A DNA stretch of 64,000 nt from Mangrovivirga cuniculi (GCF_005166025.1 NZ_CP028923.1:1676001-1740000), one strand, 5' to 3'; numbered from the stretch's first letter, positions 1 to 8,690 are shown. A program made the numbers and translations. Notes: a model not told the origin generated them from the letters alone.

Positions 1-1264
1 CAACTGAAGAAAATATTCCGTCAACTACCAGTACTTTGCCGTGATTAAAACCTTTTTTGTAAATGTAGACTTCTACTCCGGCATAAATCAGGCGACTGGC
101 AAAATTAAGAGAAGTATAATAAAGAATCTTATGATCGGGCATCCCGGGAAGAAGTAAAACCACTTTTACACCACTTAGTACTGCTGTTTCTAAAGCTGTA
201 ATTATTGGTTCATTAGGTACAAAGTACGGAGTTGATATATAAATATGATCTCTTGCCGTAGTTATGGCAGTAAAGTAGGCTTGCATAATCGCCACTTCTC
301 TTGAATCTGGACCAGATGCAGTGATCTGTACCAATGTATCAGATTCTGTTCTGAATTTGGGGAAATATTCAGGACCTTCAAATACTCTATTACAGACAAA
401 CCTCCAGTCTTGTAAAAACACCGATTGAAGGCAAGTTGCAGCTTCACCTGTAAGTTTAATGTGAGTGTCTCTCCAGAAACCGGTGTCCTTTTTGATCTTT
501 GAATAACGCTCAGCAATATTGAGTCCGCCGGTGAACCCAATTTTTCCATCTATAATTAGTATCTTCCTGTGATTACGATAGTTTAGTCTTGTAGTAAGTA
601 AAGGAAACCTTACTGGCATAAATATCTCTACCTCTATACCGGTATTTTTTAACAAAGTGATTGTTTTTTTAGATAATCCCCACGATCCAATCCCATCGAA
701 AATACATCTGATAGCAATTCCTTCTTTTGCTTTCTTAAGAAGAAGATTAATAAAATCCTGTCCTATATCATCTTCTTCAAATGAATAGAAACACATATGG
801 ATGTGGTGATTGGCATTCTCAATCGCTTCTAACATGGAAGGAAAAGTAACAGAACCGTTTTCGAGAATTTCAGCGCAATTGCTTTTTGTTAGCATTGCCT
901 TATTAGCCGCTGCTGCTAACTTCATGATCTTATTAAAAGGGAAAAACTTTTCATCTTTTGTCAGGATATCAGTACCAGAGAGATCAATATCTGAAACTTG
1001 TTCGATGATCTTATTAGAATCCTGTTGTGATTTAGCAGTAAATAATTTTTCTTTTCTGAAATTTCGTCCATACCTAAGATATAATAAAATACCAATCACT
1101 GGTAGAAACAGGACAATGAGCATCCAGGAGATCGACTTTGTAGGATTTTTCCCTTCAAGGATAATTACGGTAACTGTAAATGTCAGTGTTAACCCATAAA
1201 ACACTAAAAAAATAGCTACCAGAATTTCCGTTGTCAGGGGTCCTAAAAATGCAGAAATTTCCAT
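1..1264 (-). CDS. cls: Cardiolipin synthase, C-terminus cut by window edge
   Basis: Phospholipase D superfamily enzyme that condenses phosphatidylglycerol into cardiolipin at the inner membrane. Translation from the ATG at 1262-1264 is open to the window edge (about 421 residues seen). Two hydrophobic segments lie in the first 60 residues, with the family-typical PTKSISWMLIVLFLP stretch between and within them. Both HKD motifs are present: H232-R-K with D later in HRKILIID, and H408-G-K in HGKVLVVD. A full protein would be roughly 480 residues, so the last part lies outside. It is divergent from the DJ-1-family gene to its right. The family call is firm; the exact lipid substrate is inferred. 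Confidence 0.93.
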   Translation of the reverse strand, partial: MEISAFLGPLTTEILVAIFLVFYGLTLTFTVTVIILEGKNPTKSISWMLIVLFLPVIGILLYLRYGRNFRKEKLFTAKSQQDSNKIIEQVSDIDLSGTDILTKDEKFFPFNKIMKLAAAANKAMLTKSNCAEILENGSVTFPSMLEAIENANHHIHMCFYSFEEDDIGQDFINLLLKKAKEGIAIRCIFDGIGSWGLSKKTITLLKNTGIEVEIFMPVRFPLLTTRLNYRNHRKILIIDGKIGFTGGLNIAERYSKIKKDTGFWRDTHIKLTGEAATCLQSVFLQDWRFVCNRVFEGPEYFPKFRTESDTLVQITASGPDSREVAIMQAYFTAITTARDHIYISTPYFVPNEPIITALETAVLSGVKVVLLLPGMPDHKILYYTSLNFASRLIYAGVEVYIYKKGFNHGKVLVVDGIFSSV

Positions 1265-1397
1265 TTATCAAAAAATACCAATTTGATTATTCTAATCTAA
1301 CGCTTTATAACTGTGATTTCGAAGATTTTTGTTATTAAATTAAATGAGTAAAATCAGGAAAAGACCAATTGTAATTATTAAAAACTCTATCAATAAC

Positions 1398-1994
1398 ATG
1401 TCAACGACTGTAGGTTTTTTTATTTATGATAATATGGAACTCATGGATTTTGCCGGTCCATGGGAAGTATTGTCTGTTGCTTCGGAAATTGTAAAAGATG
1501 AGCAATCGTTAAAACTTTATTCATTTGCTGATGTCAGGCGTTCAATCAACACGATTAATGGAGTTACTATAACTCCGGATTTTGTGATTGATGAGATTCC
1601 CGATACTGATATTTTGATCATACCGGGAGGTAATGGTTCAAAAAGAATCATTGATCAGGATCATTTGATGAACAGCTTGAATAAAATAATTTCCTTGGTA
1701 GAATTGACGGCTACAGTGTGTAGTGGTGCCAGGATAGCTGCATCTTTAGGGTTATTAAAAGAGAGAAAATTCACGACTCATTATTCAGTTTTCGATGATG
1801 TGATGAAAATTGAGCCTACAGCAAATCCGGATTTTGATAATCGATTTATGCACGATAGCAAAATTATAACGTCGGCCGGAGTTTCAGCTGGTATTGATAT
1901 GGCTATTTATCTTGTTTCCACTATTTTTGATGATGATATAGCTCAAAAAACAGCTAAGTTTATTGAATACCCATATTATATTTATAATACGTGA
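1398..1994 (+). CDS. DJ-1/PfpI family protein
   Basis: Single-domain class I glutamine-amidotransferase-like fold. The nucleophile elbow is visible as TATVCSGARIAASLGLL, with the Cys followed by an FTTHYS segment, and an early acidic site sits in MDFAGPWEVLS. No C-terminal helix-turn-helix is present, so it is not an AraC-type regulator. The spacing resembles isonitrile hydratase-like members, but this is not enough to name a reaction. An upstream in-frame ATG at 1344 would add 18 residues; the ATG at 1398 is preferred because the first beta strand (TVGFFIYD) begins right after it. The stop overlaps the start of the phzF-like gene (TGATG), so the two are probably co-translated. Confidence 0.85.
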   Translation: MSTTVGFFIYDNMELMDFAGPWEVLSVASEIVKDEQSLKLYSFADVRRSINTINGVTITPDFVIDEIPDTDILIIPGGNGSKRIIDQDHLMNSLNKIISLVELTATVCSGARIAASLGLLKERKFTTHYSVFDDVMKIEPTANPDFDNRFMHDSKIITSAGVSAGIDMAIYLVSTIFDDDIAQKTAKFIEYPYYIYNT

Positions 1995-2803
1995 TGAAAA
2001 AAAACTCGTACAATTTTTACCAGGTAGATGCTTTTGCAGAAAAGATATTTGAAGGAAATCCGGCAGCTGTAGTTCCATTGGATTTCTGGTTTGATGATGA
2101 AGTTATGCAAAGTATCGCTAAAGAAAATAATCTTTCAGAGACAGCCTTTTTTATTCCAATAAATGCAGAAGAAAATGAGTATCAGCTAAGATGGTTTACA
2201 CCCGAGGTTGAAGTAAATTTATGTGGACATGCTACATTAGCGTCAGCATTTGTTCTTTTTAATATAATGGAAGTGCCTGGAGATTCTATTAGATTTCAAT
2301 CAAGATCCGGAATGCTTGAAGTGAAAAGAAGTGGAGAATTATATTGGCTGGATTTTCCGAAAATGGAATATAATGAGGCAGAGGTGAGTCCAACGATTGT
2401 AGAATCAATGGGTATCGCTCCTTTAAAAGTGTATACATCAGAAGATGACTGGTTGTTTTTATATCAGTCGGAAGATCAGGTCAGATCTTTAAAGCCTAAT
2501 ATGGAAATGCTTAAAGATTTTCCTGCCAGGGGAGTAATAGTGACTTCTAAATCTGAAGAGTACGATGCTATTTCCAGGTTTTTCGCACCTTCGGTAGGTA
2601 TTGATGAAGATTTTGTGACAGGATCTTCTTTTACCAAATTAATTCCGTTCTGGTCTGATAGGTTAGACAAGGACGAACTCCATTTTTACCAGGCTTCAAG
2701 CAGGGGAGGAGTAGTCTTTGGAAATGTTAAAGGAGAAAGAGTTGATATTGGAGGAAAGGCAAAATTGTATTCGAAGGGAAAATTTTATATTAATGGGGAA
2801 TAA
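1994..2803 (+). CDS. PhzF family isomerase/epimerase-like protein
   Basis: PhzF-type protein of two similar hot-dog-like halves, 269 residues, the usual length. Family motifs are visible: GNPAAVV near residue 22, NLSETAFF carrying the catalytic-type Glu, WFTPEVEVNLCGHATLASA, and a second-half signature read here as EDFVTGSSFTKLIPFW where relatives often have DPVTGSAH. The family includes diaminopimelate-epimerase-like isomerases; the substrate cannot be told. The ATG at 1994 overlaps the preceding stop by one base; a GTG one codon earlier (1991) is also possible. The gene is followed by a strong hairpin terminator. Pairing with a DJ-1 protein suggests small-metabolite detoxification or turnover, which is inference. 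Confidence 0.88.
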   Translation: MKKNSYNFYQVDAFAEKIFEGNPAAVVPLDFWFDDEVMQSIAKENNLSETAFFIPINAEENEYQLRWFTPEVEVNLCGHATLASAFVLFNIMEVPGDSIRFQSRSGMLEVKRSGELYWLDFPKMEYNEAEVSPTIVESMGIAPLKVYTSEDDWLFLYQSEDQVRSLKPNMEMLKDFPARGVIVTSKSEEYDAISRFFAPSVGIDEDFVTGSSFTKLIPFWSDRLDKDELHFYQASSRGGVVFGNVKGERVDIGGKAKLYSKGKFYINGE

Positions 2804-2826
2804 ATTATTTATTCATTAGAAATAAA

Positions 2827-2850
2827 AAAAGCCGGCGTTAGCCGGCTTTT
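2827..2850. terminator. Bidirectional intrinsic terminator
   Basis: A perfect 10-bp inverted repeat (AAAAGCCGGC, loop GTTA, GCCGGCTTTT) sits between the convergent phzF-like and rpoD genes. The A/T flanks give a U-tract on either strand, so it can end transcription from both sides. Confidence 0.9.
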
Positions 2851-2873
2851 CAATATATATTTCCAATAAGTTA

Positions 2874-3743
2874 TTATCTTCCCAGATAAGCGATAAGATT
2901 TCTCGCTGCAGGACTTTTAGACAGTTTTCGAATAGCTTTTTCCTTGATCTGTCTTACACGTTCACGTGAGAGACCAAGATTTTCGCCAATGTCTTCCAAA
3001 GTCAAACTTTGCTGTCTTCCGATACCGAAAAACTGACGGATAACTTCTCTTTCTTTTTCAGATAATATTGATAAGACCCTTTCAACCTCAGATTTCAAAG
3101 AATCCTGATGGATAAGGTCGTTGTCAACCTGGTTGGCATCTTCGTTTTCAAGCACATCAAGAAGAGAGCTACTTTCTCCTTCTTCAAACGGCTTATCCAT
3201 AGATACCGATTTAGTTAATGACTTCAATGTGTCCTGCACTTGATCAACATCCATTTCAAGAACGTTAGCCAACTCCTGAGGAGTAGGTTCGCGATCAAAT
3301 TTCTGTTGCAATTCAGCTGCAGCCTGATCAATTTTAGAGAGTGTACCGATTTTGTTTGCTGGAAGCCTAATCATTCGAGACTGTTCTGCTAAAGCCTGGA
3401 TAATCGACTGCCTGATCCACCACACTGCATAAGAAATGAATTTGAATCCCCGGGTTTCATCAAATTTTTTGGCTGCTTTAATTAGCCCTACATTACCCTC
3501 ATTAATCAAATCATTCAAAGGAATTTTAGTGTGCTGATATTGCTTGGCAACCGAAACAACGAATCTTAAATTAGCTTTAATTAATTTAGCTAACGCTACT
3601 TGATCACCTTGTTTAATTCGCTGGGCTAGCATTACTTCCTCTTCTGGTGTAAGCATTTCTTCTTTTGAGATTTCGAAGAAGTACTTCTCAAGGGTCTTAC
3701 TATCCCTGTTGGTAATCGTTTGCGTAATTTTAAGTTGTCTCAT
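2874..3743 (-). CDS. rpoD: RNA polymerase primary sigma factor (RpoD/SigA type)
   Basis: 289-residue sigma-70 family factor of the short form that Bacteroidota use as the housekeeping sigma. Region 1.2 is seen as [19 protein letters not shown], region 2 as [18 protein letters not shown] followed by [14 protein letters not shown] (the -10 recognition helix), region 3 as [17 protein letters not shown], and region 4 as a helix-turn-helix in [18 protein letters not shown]. There is no long acidic region 1.1, as expected for the phylum. Start ATG at 3741-3743 matches the conserved [16 protein letters not shown] beginning. It is transcribed alone, from a promoter candidate about 300 bp upstream, and ends at a bidirectional hairpin. 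Confidence 0.97.
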   Translation of the reverse strand: MRQLKITQTITNRDSKTLEKYFFEISKEEMLTPEEEVMLAQRIKQGDQVALAKLIKANLRFVVSVAKQYQHTKIPLNDLINEGNVGLIKAAKKFDETRGFKFISYAVWWIRQSIIQALAEQSRMIRLPANKIGTLSKIDQAAAELQQKFDREPTPQELANVLEMDVDQVQDTLKSLTKSVSMDKPFEEGESSSLLDVLENEDANQVDNDLIHQDSLKSEVERVLSILSEKEREVIRQFFGIGRQQSLTLEDIGENLGLSRERVRQIKEKAIRKLSKSPAARNLIAYLGR

Positions 3744-4086
3744 ATTATATAAGCTTGAAAATCAGTAGTTTTTATTTTAAAACCTTTAACTCAAACGTCA
3801 ATGGTATATATATGTTGCAATAAATTGCAATACTATTTTTTTTATTCTTACATCAATAAATTATCAGCGCTGCTGATTAAAAGAAGGAGCTATCGTGATG
3901 AATTTGTAAACGCAGGTGGTTAAATTTAATGTAAAGTCGCAAGTGTTTTAAACGTATAACCATGTAATAATGTTTCAAATTTCATCCTTTTGTGGATACT
4001 TCGCTTAACTAACCCGGAGGTCAAAAGTCGAAATTAACCGCAAAACTAGTGTTATTTTTCATAAAAGCAAAATTCAATCTTTATTT
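3744..4086. other. Non-coding leader and promoter region of rpoD
   Basis: No plausible gene. It holds a promoter candidate at 4041-4071 on the minus strand. Between that and rpoD lie a small hairpin (ATCAGC 3863-3868 with GCTGAT 3872-3877) and two copies of TTGCAA four bases apart (3815-3820 and 3825-3830). If the promoter is right, rpoD has a 5' leader of about 290 nt, long for this phylum. Confidence 0.5.
4041..4071 (-). promoter_or_regulatory. Promoter candidate for rpoD
   Basis: Read on the minus strand: TTTG (4071-4068), a 19-nt spacer, then TAGTTTTG (4048-4041). This fits the Bacteroidota -33/-7 consensus exactly. Predicted start near 4037. The 11-mer ACTAGTTTTGC around the -7 box is identical to that in the tRNA-Cys promoter. 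Confidence 0.65.
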
Positions 4087-4728
4087 TTAGTAAATTGTTT
4101 TCTGATGATCAGTATTCTTCGCATGCCGGATCAGATTATCTATAACTGATAAACTACATGTATTAAAATTCTCATAGTAAGTTGATACAAACCTGAACTC
4201 AGGTGGTTGCAATAATGAAATAAGGTGATCAACTTTGCCTTCAATTTTATTTAATCCAATAGGCGAACCAACTGGTACGGCTATAGTTATACTCTTCGGA
4301 TCATGTTTTTTTATATATTCAATAGCTGAAAGCGCAGTAGCACCAGAGGCTATTCCATCATCGACAATAATAACATCTTTGTTATTGAATGATTCATTTC
4401 CAATTGACAATGAATAATATTCCGCTGAATTTGCTAAATCTCTTTCAATTATCTTACATTGAGTATCAAGGTATTTTTTACTTATACCATGATGAGCAAA
4501 AAGCTTGACCGACGATTGATTGACTGCGCCGACTGCGTATTTTTTATTAACAGGGTGTGGAATTCGTTTTACCAGGACAAAACCAAGCGGGGTATGGAGC
4601 GCTTTGCTTAATACATGTGCTATTACCATACCTCCATTGGGAATACCTACAACCAGAGTGTCATTTGTTACTCTGTCATGCAAGGATGGGTATAGAGCTA
4701 AGGCTGCGTCAATTCTATCCTCGAACAT
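4087..4728 (-). CDS. Phosphoribosyltransferase-domain protein
   Basis: 213 residues, type I phosphoribosyltransferase fold. The PRPP-binding loop is clear: VIIVDDGIASGATALSAI (two acidic residues, then GxASGAT). The N-terminal GIPNGGMVIAHVLSKAL matches the stand-alone predicted PRT group rather than adenine, hypoxanthine or orotate PRTs. Substrate is unknown; relatives are often annotated only as 'phosphoribosyltransferase', sometimes fused to hydrolases. It is divergent from the dehydrogenase gene to its right and well separated from rpoD by a promoter-bearing gap, so it is probably its own transcription unit. Confidence 0.85.
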   Translation of the reverse strand: MFEDRIDAALALYPSLHDRVTNDTLVVGIPNGGMVIAHVLSKALHTPLGFVLVKRIPHPVNKKYAVGAVNQSSVKLFAHHGISKKYLDTQCKIIERDLANSAEYYSLSIGNESFNNKDVIIVDDGIASGATALSAIEYIKKHDPKSITIAVPVGSPIGLNKIEGKVDHLISLLQPPEFRFVSTYYENFNTCSLSVIDNLIRHAKNTDHQKTIY

Positions 4729-4807
4729 TATTTTTTGTTTAGATAATGATAATAATAATTTATTTATACTTAGTCAAGAAAAAATATAATTATATACTGA
4801 AAATAGA

Positions 4808-5830
4808 ATGAAAAAAATATCATGGAAAGTAACTCCCAAAGCAGGGAGTATGAACAAATTAAAAATTGTAACTGAGGAAATAGGTTCATTGGGTGAGAAT
4901 GAAATCAGAATTAGCAACAAAGCTATCGGTCTTAATTTTGCAGACATTTTTGCCATATTCGGACTTTATAGTGCAACCCCGGAAGGTGAATTTATACCAG
5001 GGCTTGAGTTTTGCGGTGAAATAGTAGATGTGGGCAGTAATGTATCTGATTATAAAATAGGTGACCGAGTGATGGGGTCCTCAAGGTTTGGTTCATATAC
5101 TTCTTTGATAAATATAGATCAACGATATGTTTTAAAATTACCTGAAAGCTGGTCCTTTGAAGAAGGAGCCGGTTTTATAGTTCAAGCCTTAACTGCATAT
5201 TATGCTTTGGTAGAACTTGGGAATGCCCAAGCAGGCCAGAATGTACTAATTCATTCAGCTGCGGGTGGCGTAGGGATTATGGCAAACAGAATTGCAAAAA
5301 AAATAGGGCTTTACACTATTGGTACTGTAGGGAGTGAATCTAAAACTGATCTTCTACAAAAAGAGGGATACGATAAATATATTGTACGGGATAAAAAATT
5401 CGGACAAAAGCTGGAAGATTCGTTAGACGGTCGTCCTTTGAATATTATACTTGAATGCATAGGTGGAAGGATCTTTAAGGAAGGTTATAACAGATTAGCA
5501 AAACAGGGGCGGCACGTCATATATGGATCGGCAAGGTATGCACACCCGGGGAAATCTCCGAACTATCTTTATCTGATCTGGAAATACCTGACAAGGCCAA
5601 AGATAGATCCACAGAAAATGATCGAAGAAAATAAATCGCTAATGGGGTTTAACCTGATCTGGTTATATGAGCAAGTCGATGAGCTCATGGCGATGCTTAA
5701 AAAGATCGAAGCAATGAATCTGGAGCCGCCTTTTGTTGGACACACATTTAAATTTGAAGAACTTATTGATGCACTGGAGATTTTTCAATCAGGAAAGACT
5801 ACAGGAAAAGTGGTGATAACGATTGATTAA
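4808..5830 (+). CDS. Medium-chain dehydrogenase/quinone oxidoreductase-like (VAT-1-like)
   Basis: 340-residue zinc-free member of the MDR superfamily. The N-terminal GroES-like domain contains NKAIGLNFADIFAIFGLY and the conserved PGLEFCGEIVDVGSNV, and the Rossmann domain has the NADPH-binding AAGGVGIMANRIAKKIG. Zinc-ligand patterns of true alcohol dehydrogenases are missing. The long segment after the Rossmann core (PGKSPNYLYLIWKYL) resembles the VAT-1/quinone oxidoreductase branch. The expected reaction is NADPH-dependent reduction of a quinone or enone; the substrate is not known. It converges with the small exported-protein gene, with only 5 bp between stops. Confidence 0.87.
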   Translation: MKKISWKVTPKAGSMNKLKIVTEEIGSLGENEIRISNKAIGLNFADIFAIFGLYSATPEGEFIPGLEFCGEIVDVGSNVSDYKIGDRVMGSSRFGSYTSLINIDQRYVLKLPESWSFEEGAGFIVQALTAYYALVELGNAQAGQNVLIHSAAGGVGIMANRIAKKIGLYTIGTVGSESKTDLLQKEGYDKYIVRDKKFGQKLEDSLDGRPLNIILECIGGRIFKEGYNRLAKQGRHVIYGSARYAHPGKSPNYLYLIWKYLTRPKIDPQKMIEENKSLMGFNLIWLYEQVDELMAMLKKIEAMNLEPPFVGHTFKFEELIDALEIFQSGKTTGKVVITID

Positions 5831-5835
5831 AGGTG

Positions 5836-6288
5836 TTATTGAGACCCATTCTCCCTGTTAAATCTAGGCTTCATATCGCCAGTATCAGAAGGGTTATAGT
5901 TTTCATTCTGACTTCTTACTTCACCCGATTCTAAAGCCCGGTCTAAGTGGATTACAAGATCTCGTACTTTAGTACTTGAACCGCCATCGATGTCAAGGAA
6001 GTATCGTATGACAACATAGACATTATTGTCTTCTTCATCTTTGTAAAGCCTGCGAATTGGAAGAGCCAGGTCTTCTATTCCTCGACGGATGTAGACCTCC
6101 GGTTTAGAAATTCTTTCGGGTTTTGGAATAAAACAATATCGGTAATGGCTCGCAGATGCTTTTCCAAATGTGATTAACATGCCTGCATGATAAGTAGCAC
6201 TATCGATAGCTGTATACACCGGGAGCCTGGAAGTTTTTGGGTATTGAGCTTTTATCTCATGACTAAAGCCAAAAGTAAAAAGGATCAA
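5836..6288 (-). CDS. Small exported protein, unknown function; start probably frameshifted
   Basis: Not recognised. About 150 residues, with a mature part rich in charged residues (KDEEDNNVYVVIRYFLDIDGG) and predicted beta strands. The only open start in this frame is TTG at 6286-6288, giving a hydrophobic start without basic residues. An ATG at 6309-6311 followed by Asn-Lys-Ile-Phe-Leu-Phe would give a textbook signal peptide ending in EIKAQ, but it is one base out of frame across a run of seven T (minus strand, 6287-6293). With eight T the two parts fuse perfectly. So the true gene probably spans 5836-6311 and is exported to the periplasm or cell surface. Confidence 0.6.
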   Translation of the reverse strand: MILFTFGFSHEIKAQYPKTSRLPVYTAIDSATYHAGMLITFGKASASHYRYCFIPKPERISKPEVYIRRGIEDLALPIRRLYKDEEDNNVYVVIRYFLDIDGGSSTKVRDLVIHLDRALESGEVRSQNENYNPSDTGDMKPRFNRENGSQ

Positions 6289-6311
6289 AAAAATAAAAAT
6301 ATTTTATTCAT

Positions 6312-6558
6312 TACCCAAAATATGAGATACCTATAAAAATTAACGAAATCCGTAATTATAGTTGCGGATTTTGCCTTTTAAAATTGAGATGATCAACAAT
6401 GACTATTTTGTTTGCTCTTGTTTAGTATTGTTTATGTTGCTGAAATCGTGCCAAATTATTAAAAATTAAATTATCTACTTTTAAAATTTGATAAATTCAA
6501 TTTATTGCTCGATAAACAATATTTCTTATAATATAAGCATCTATATTATAAAATAAAA
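6312..6558. other. AT-rich intergenic stretch
   Basis: About 250 bases between the exported-protein gene and the tRNA-Cys terminator. No convincing ORF, RNA gene or promoter was seen; it is very AT-rich with short homopolymers. Confidence 0.5.
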
Positions 6559-6585
6559 AAAACCGACTAATCTATAGTCGGTTTT
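6559..6585 (-). terminator. Terminator of tRNA-Cys
   Basis: Perfect 11-bp inverted repeat (AAAACCGACTA 6559-6569, TAGTCGGTTTT 6575-6585) with a 5-nt loop, directly downstream of the tRNA on the minus strand. It runs into a long T tract on that strand (complement of 6551-6560). Confidence 0.85.
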
Positions 6586-6589
6586 GGTG

Positions 6590-6660
6590 AGGTTCCGAGC
6601 GGATTCGAACCGCTGTAAAAGGTTTTGCAGACCTCTGCCTAGCCGCTCGGCCACGGAACC
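6590..6660 (-). tRNA. tRNA-Cys (GCA anticodon)
   Basis: 71-nt cloverleaf on the minus strand. The acceptor stem is GGTTCCG paired with CGGAACC, and the discriminator base is U73 (complement of A6590), the known identity base of tRNA-Cys. The anticodon stem and loop read AGGTC, TGCAAAA, CCT region, placing GCA in the anticodon. The T-arm has the canonical GGTTCGAATCC. CCA is not encoded. It is flanked by its own promoter on the right and a terminator on the left. Confidence 0.97.
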
Positions 6661-6679
6661 TTTTTGTTTTAAGGTGATG

Positions 6680-6711
6680 CAAAACTAGTTAAAACAAATG
6701 TTTTGCACAAA
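6680..6711 (-). promoter_or_regulatory. Promoter of tRNA-Cys
   Basis: On the minus strand: TTTG (6711-6708), 20-nt spacer, TAGTTTTG (6687-6680). This is a full match to the Bacteroidota consensus. Predicted start near 6676, about 16 nt before the mature tRNA. Confidence 0.75.
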
Positions 6712-6735
6712 CTGAAAAGTCAATTTTATTAGATA

Positions 6736-6766
6736 AAAAAAATCCGCCTGCTAGGGCGGATTTTTA
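6736..6766 (-). terminator. Terminator of rpsA
   Basis: Hairpin AATCCGCC / GGCGGATT with loop TGCTAG (core 6743-6760), flanked by A/T runs. It lies about 20 bp downstream of the rpsA stop and gives a U-tract on the minus strand. Confidence 0.88.
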
Positions 6767-6786
6767 TCTTATTGAAAAGGAGACAA

Positions 6787-8574
6787 TTACTTGTCGTCTT
6801 TGCCTTTTTCCATTTGTTGTTTAAGCTGAGAAAGGGCGTCAAGATCACCTAAGGTAGCTTTGTCTTCCTGTGTTTTAGGAGCGGCTTTCTTAGTTGATTT
6901 TTTCTTAGGAGTAGCTGCTGGCTTCTCTTCAGCTGCTACTTCAGAGTGAGTAGCTTTGTGCGAAAGAACGATCTTTTTATCGTCTTTAGAGAATTCCATC
7001 ACTTTAAAGTCTAATGACTCACCTACGTCAGCTTTGCTTCCGTCTTCCTTAATCAATTGTTTTGTGTTAGCAAAACCTTCGATTCCGTAAGGAAGCTCAA
7101 GGATTGCTCCTTTGTCGTTTTTATTAACGATAGAAGCTTTATGTACAGAACCAATTGAGAATACTGTTTCGAAAGTATCCCATGGGTTCTCTTCAAGTTG
7201 CTTATGTCCAAGAGCAAGTCTTCTGTTATCAACGTCAAGCTCAAGTACGATTACTTCAAGCTCATCGCCGACTTTAACAAACTCAGAAGGGTGCTTGATC
7301 TTCTTAGTCCATGATAGATCAGAAACGTGTACAAGACCATCGATTCCTTCTTCAAGTTCGATGAACAATCCGAAGTTAGTCAGGTTACGTACTACACCTT
7401 TATGCTTAGTACCAACAGCATATTTAGTAAGGATATCTTGTTTAGTCCAAGGATCCTCAGTAAGCTGCTTAATACCTAGTGACATCTTTCTTTCGTCTCT
7501 GTCGATAGTTAATACAACTGCCTCAAGTTCATCACCAATGTTAATGAAGTCTTGTGGATTGCGTAGGTGCTGAGACCATGACATTTCTGATACGTGGATC
7601 AGACCTTCAACTCCAGGCTGGATTTCAAGGAATGCGCCGTAATCAGCAACGTTAACGATCTTACCTTTAACTTTTGAACCAACTTCGATCTTCTCATCAA
7701 GTGAATCCCATGGATGAGGAGTAAGCTGCTTCATACCAAGAGAAATTCTCTTCTTCTCATCGTCAAAGTCAAGTACAACAACGTTAACTTTTTCGTCAAG
7801 ATTAAGAACTTCTTCAGGGTGGTTGATTCTACCCCATGAAATATCAGTAATGTGAAGTAATCCATCTACACCACCAAGGTCGATGAATACACCAAAGTTT
7901 GTCATATTCTTGATAACACCTTCAAGAACCTGACCTTTTTCAAGGTTGTTAAGAATTTCAGCTTTCTGAGCTTCGATATCTTTCTCGATAAGTACTTTGT
8001 GTGATACAACAACGTTGTCGTTAGCGTAGTTGATTTTAACAACTTTAACTTCCATTTGCTTTCCAACAAATACGTCAAAGTCGCGAATTGGCTTAACATC
8101 GATCTGTGAACCAGGAAGGAAGGCTTCGATACCGTAGATGTCCACGATAAGACCACCTTTTGTACGACGCTTAACCGTACCCTCGATCACTTCATCATTG
8201 TCAAGAGCAGACTGGATTTTTTCCCATGCCTTAACGATTTTCGCTTTTCTTCTTGAAAGAACTAACTGTCCGTTAGCATTTTCTTTTTCTTCAACGAAAA
8301 CCTCAATTTTCTGTCCAACTTTCAGATCCGGCACGTCACGGAATTCAGAAGCAGATACCAGGCCGTCAGATTTGAAACCGATGTTCAAAACAACATCTCT
8401 GTCGTTGAAATCAACAACAGTACCCTCTACAACCTCTTTTTCAGTAACCTCATTTAAGGTCTGGTCGTAAAGTTTTTCCATTTCAGCTCTTTCTTTCTCA
8501 GAATAGCTGTCTCCAAACCCCTGGTCACTAATGTCATCCCAGTTGAAGTCTTGATTTTTTGATTCTTCTGCCAT
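6787..8574 (-). CDS. rpsA: 30S ribosomal protein S1
   Basis: 595 residues with six S1/OB-fold repeats. They begin near VEGTVVDFNDRDVVLNIG (about residue 48), VIEGTVKRRTKGGLIVD (about 130), VLEGVIKNMTNFGVFIDL (about 216), VKGKIVNVADYGAFLEI (about 303), HKGVVRNLTNFGLFIEL (about 390), and a more divergent HKASIVNKNDKGAILEL. Repeats 3-5 carry the classical DGLLHITDISW-type ending. A Lys/Ala-rich tail follows (KKKSTKKAAPK). S1 binds mRNA on the 30S subunit and is vital for translation initiation; in Bacteroidota, which rarely use Shine-Dalgarno pairing, this matters especially. Start ATG at 8572-8574 follows a structured leader. Confidence 0.98.
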   Translation of the reverse strand: MAEESKNQDFNWDDISDQGFGDSYSEKERAEMEKLYDQTLNEVTEKEVVEGTVVDFNDRDVVLNIGFKSDGLVSASEFRDVPDLKVGQKIEVFVEEKENANGQLVLSRRKAKIVKAWEKIQSALDNDEVIEGTVKRRTKGGLIVDIYGIEAFLPGSQIDVKPIRDFDVFVGKQMEVKVVKINYANDNVVVSHKVLIEKDIEAQKAEILNNLEKGQVLEGVIKNMTNFGVFIDLGGVDGLLHITDISWGRINHPEEVLNLDEKVNVVVLDFDDEKKRISLGMKQLTPHPWDSLDEKIEVGSKVKGKIVNVADYGAFLEIQPGVEGLIHVSEMSWSQHLRNPQDFINIGDELEAVVLTIDRDERKMSLGIKQLTEDPWTKQDILTKYAVGTKHKGVVRNLTNFGLFIELEEGIDGLVHVSDLSWTKKIKHPSEFVKVGDELEVIVLELDVDNRRLALGHKQLEENPWDTFETVFSIGSVHKASIVNKNDKGAILELPYGIEGFANTKQLIKEDGSKADVGESLDFKVMEFSKDDKKIVLSHKATHSEVAAEEKPAATPKKKSTKKAAPKTQEDKATLGDLDALSQLKQQMEKGKDDK

Positions 8575-8602
8575 AATAATATTAAAATCACCCGTTTATA
8601 CA

Positions 8603-8685
8603 GCATAAAACCCGGGCTGCTTTTTATGCCATTTATTTTACAATATTCTGTAAGCCAATAGTTTACAGAATCGCTCACCTGAGCG
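8603..8685 (-). promoter_or_regulatory. Structured 5' leader of rpsA with three hairpins
   Basis: Three consecutive perfect inverted repeats lie between the -7 box and the rpsA start. In transcript order: CGCTC/GAGCG (8681-8685 with 8672-8676, 4-nt loop), ATTCTGTAA/TTACAGAAT (8663-8671 with 8645-8653, 9-nt loop), GCATAAAA/TTTTATGC (8622-8629 with 8603-8610, 11-nt loop containing CCCGGG). No poly-U run follows any of them, so they are unlikely to be terminators. They look like a ribosomal-protein leader able to bind S1 for autoregulation. The structure is seen; the function is inferred. Confidence 0.6.
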
Positions 8686-8690
8686 GAGCG

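Noticed and set aside
810-1199. Plus-strand reading frame of 129 codons opposite cardiolipin synthase
   Set aside because: Antisense to a gene with both HKD motifs; no family features; a shadow frame.
1344-1994. DJ-1 protein as an AraC-type transcription regulator
   Set aside because: No helix-turn-helix follows the domain; the protein ends with the amidotransferase-like fold.
4520-4789. Plus-strand frames opposite the phosphoribosyltransferase
   Set aside because: Antisense to the PRPP-binding gene; no family features and shared with the intergenic AT-rich end.
7112-7573. Plus-strand frame of 153 codons opposite rpsA
   Set aside because: Antisense to conserved S1 repeats and Ser/Thr-rich without structure; a shadow.
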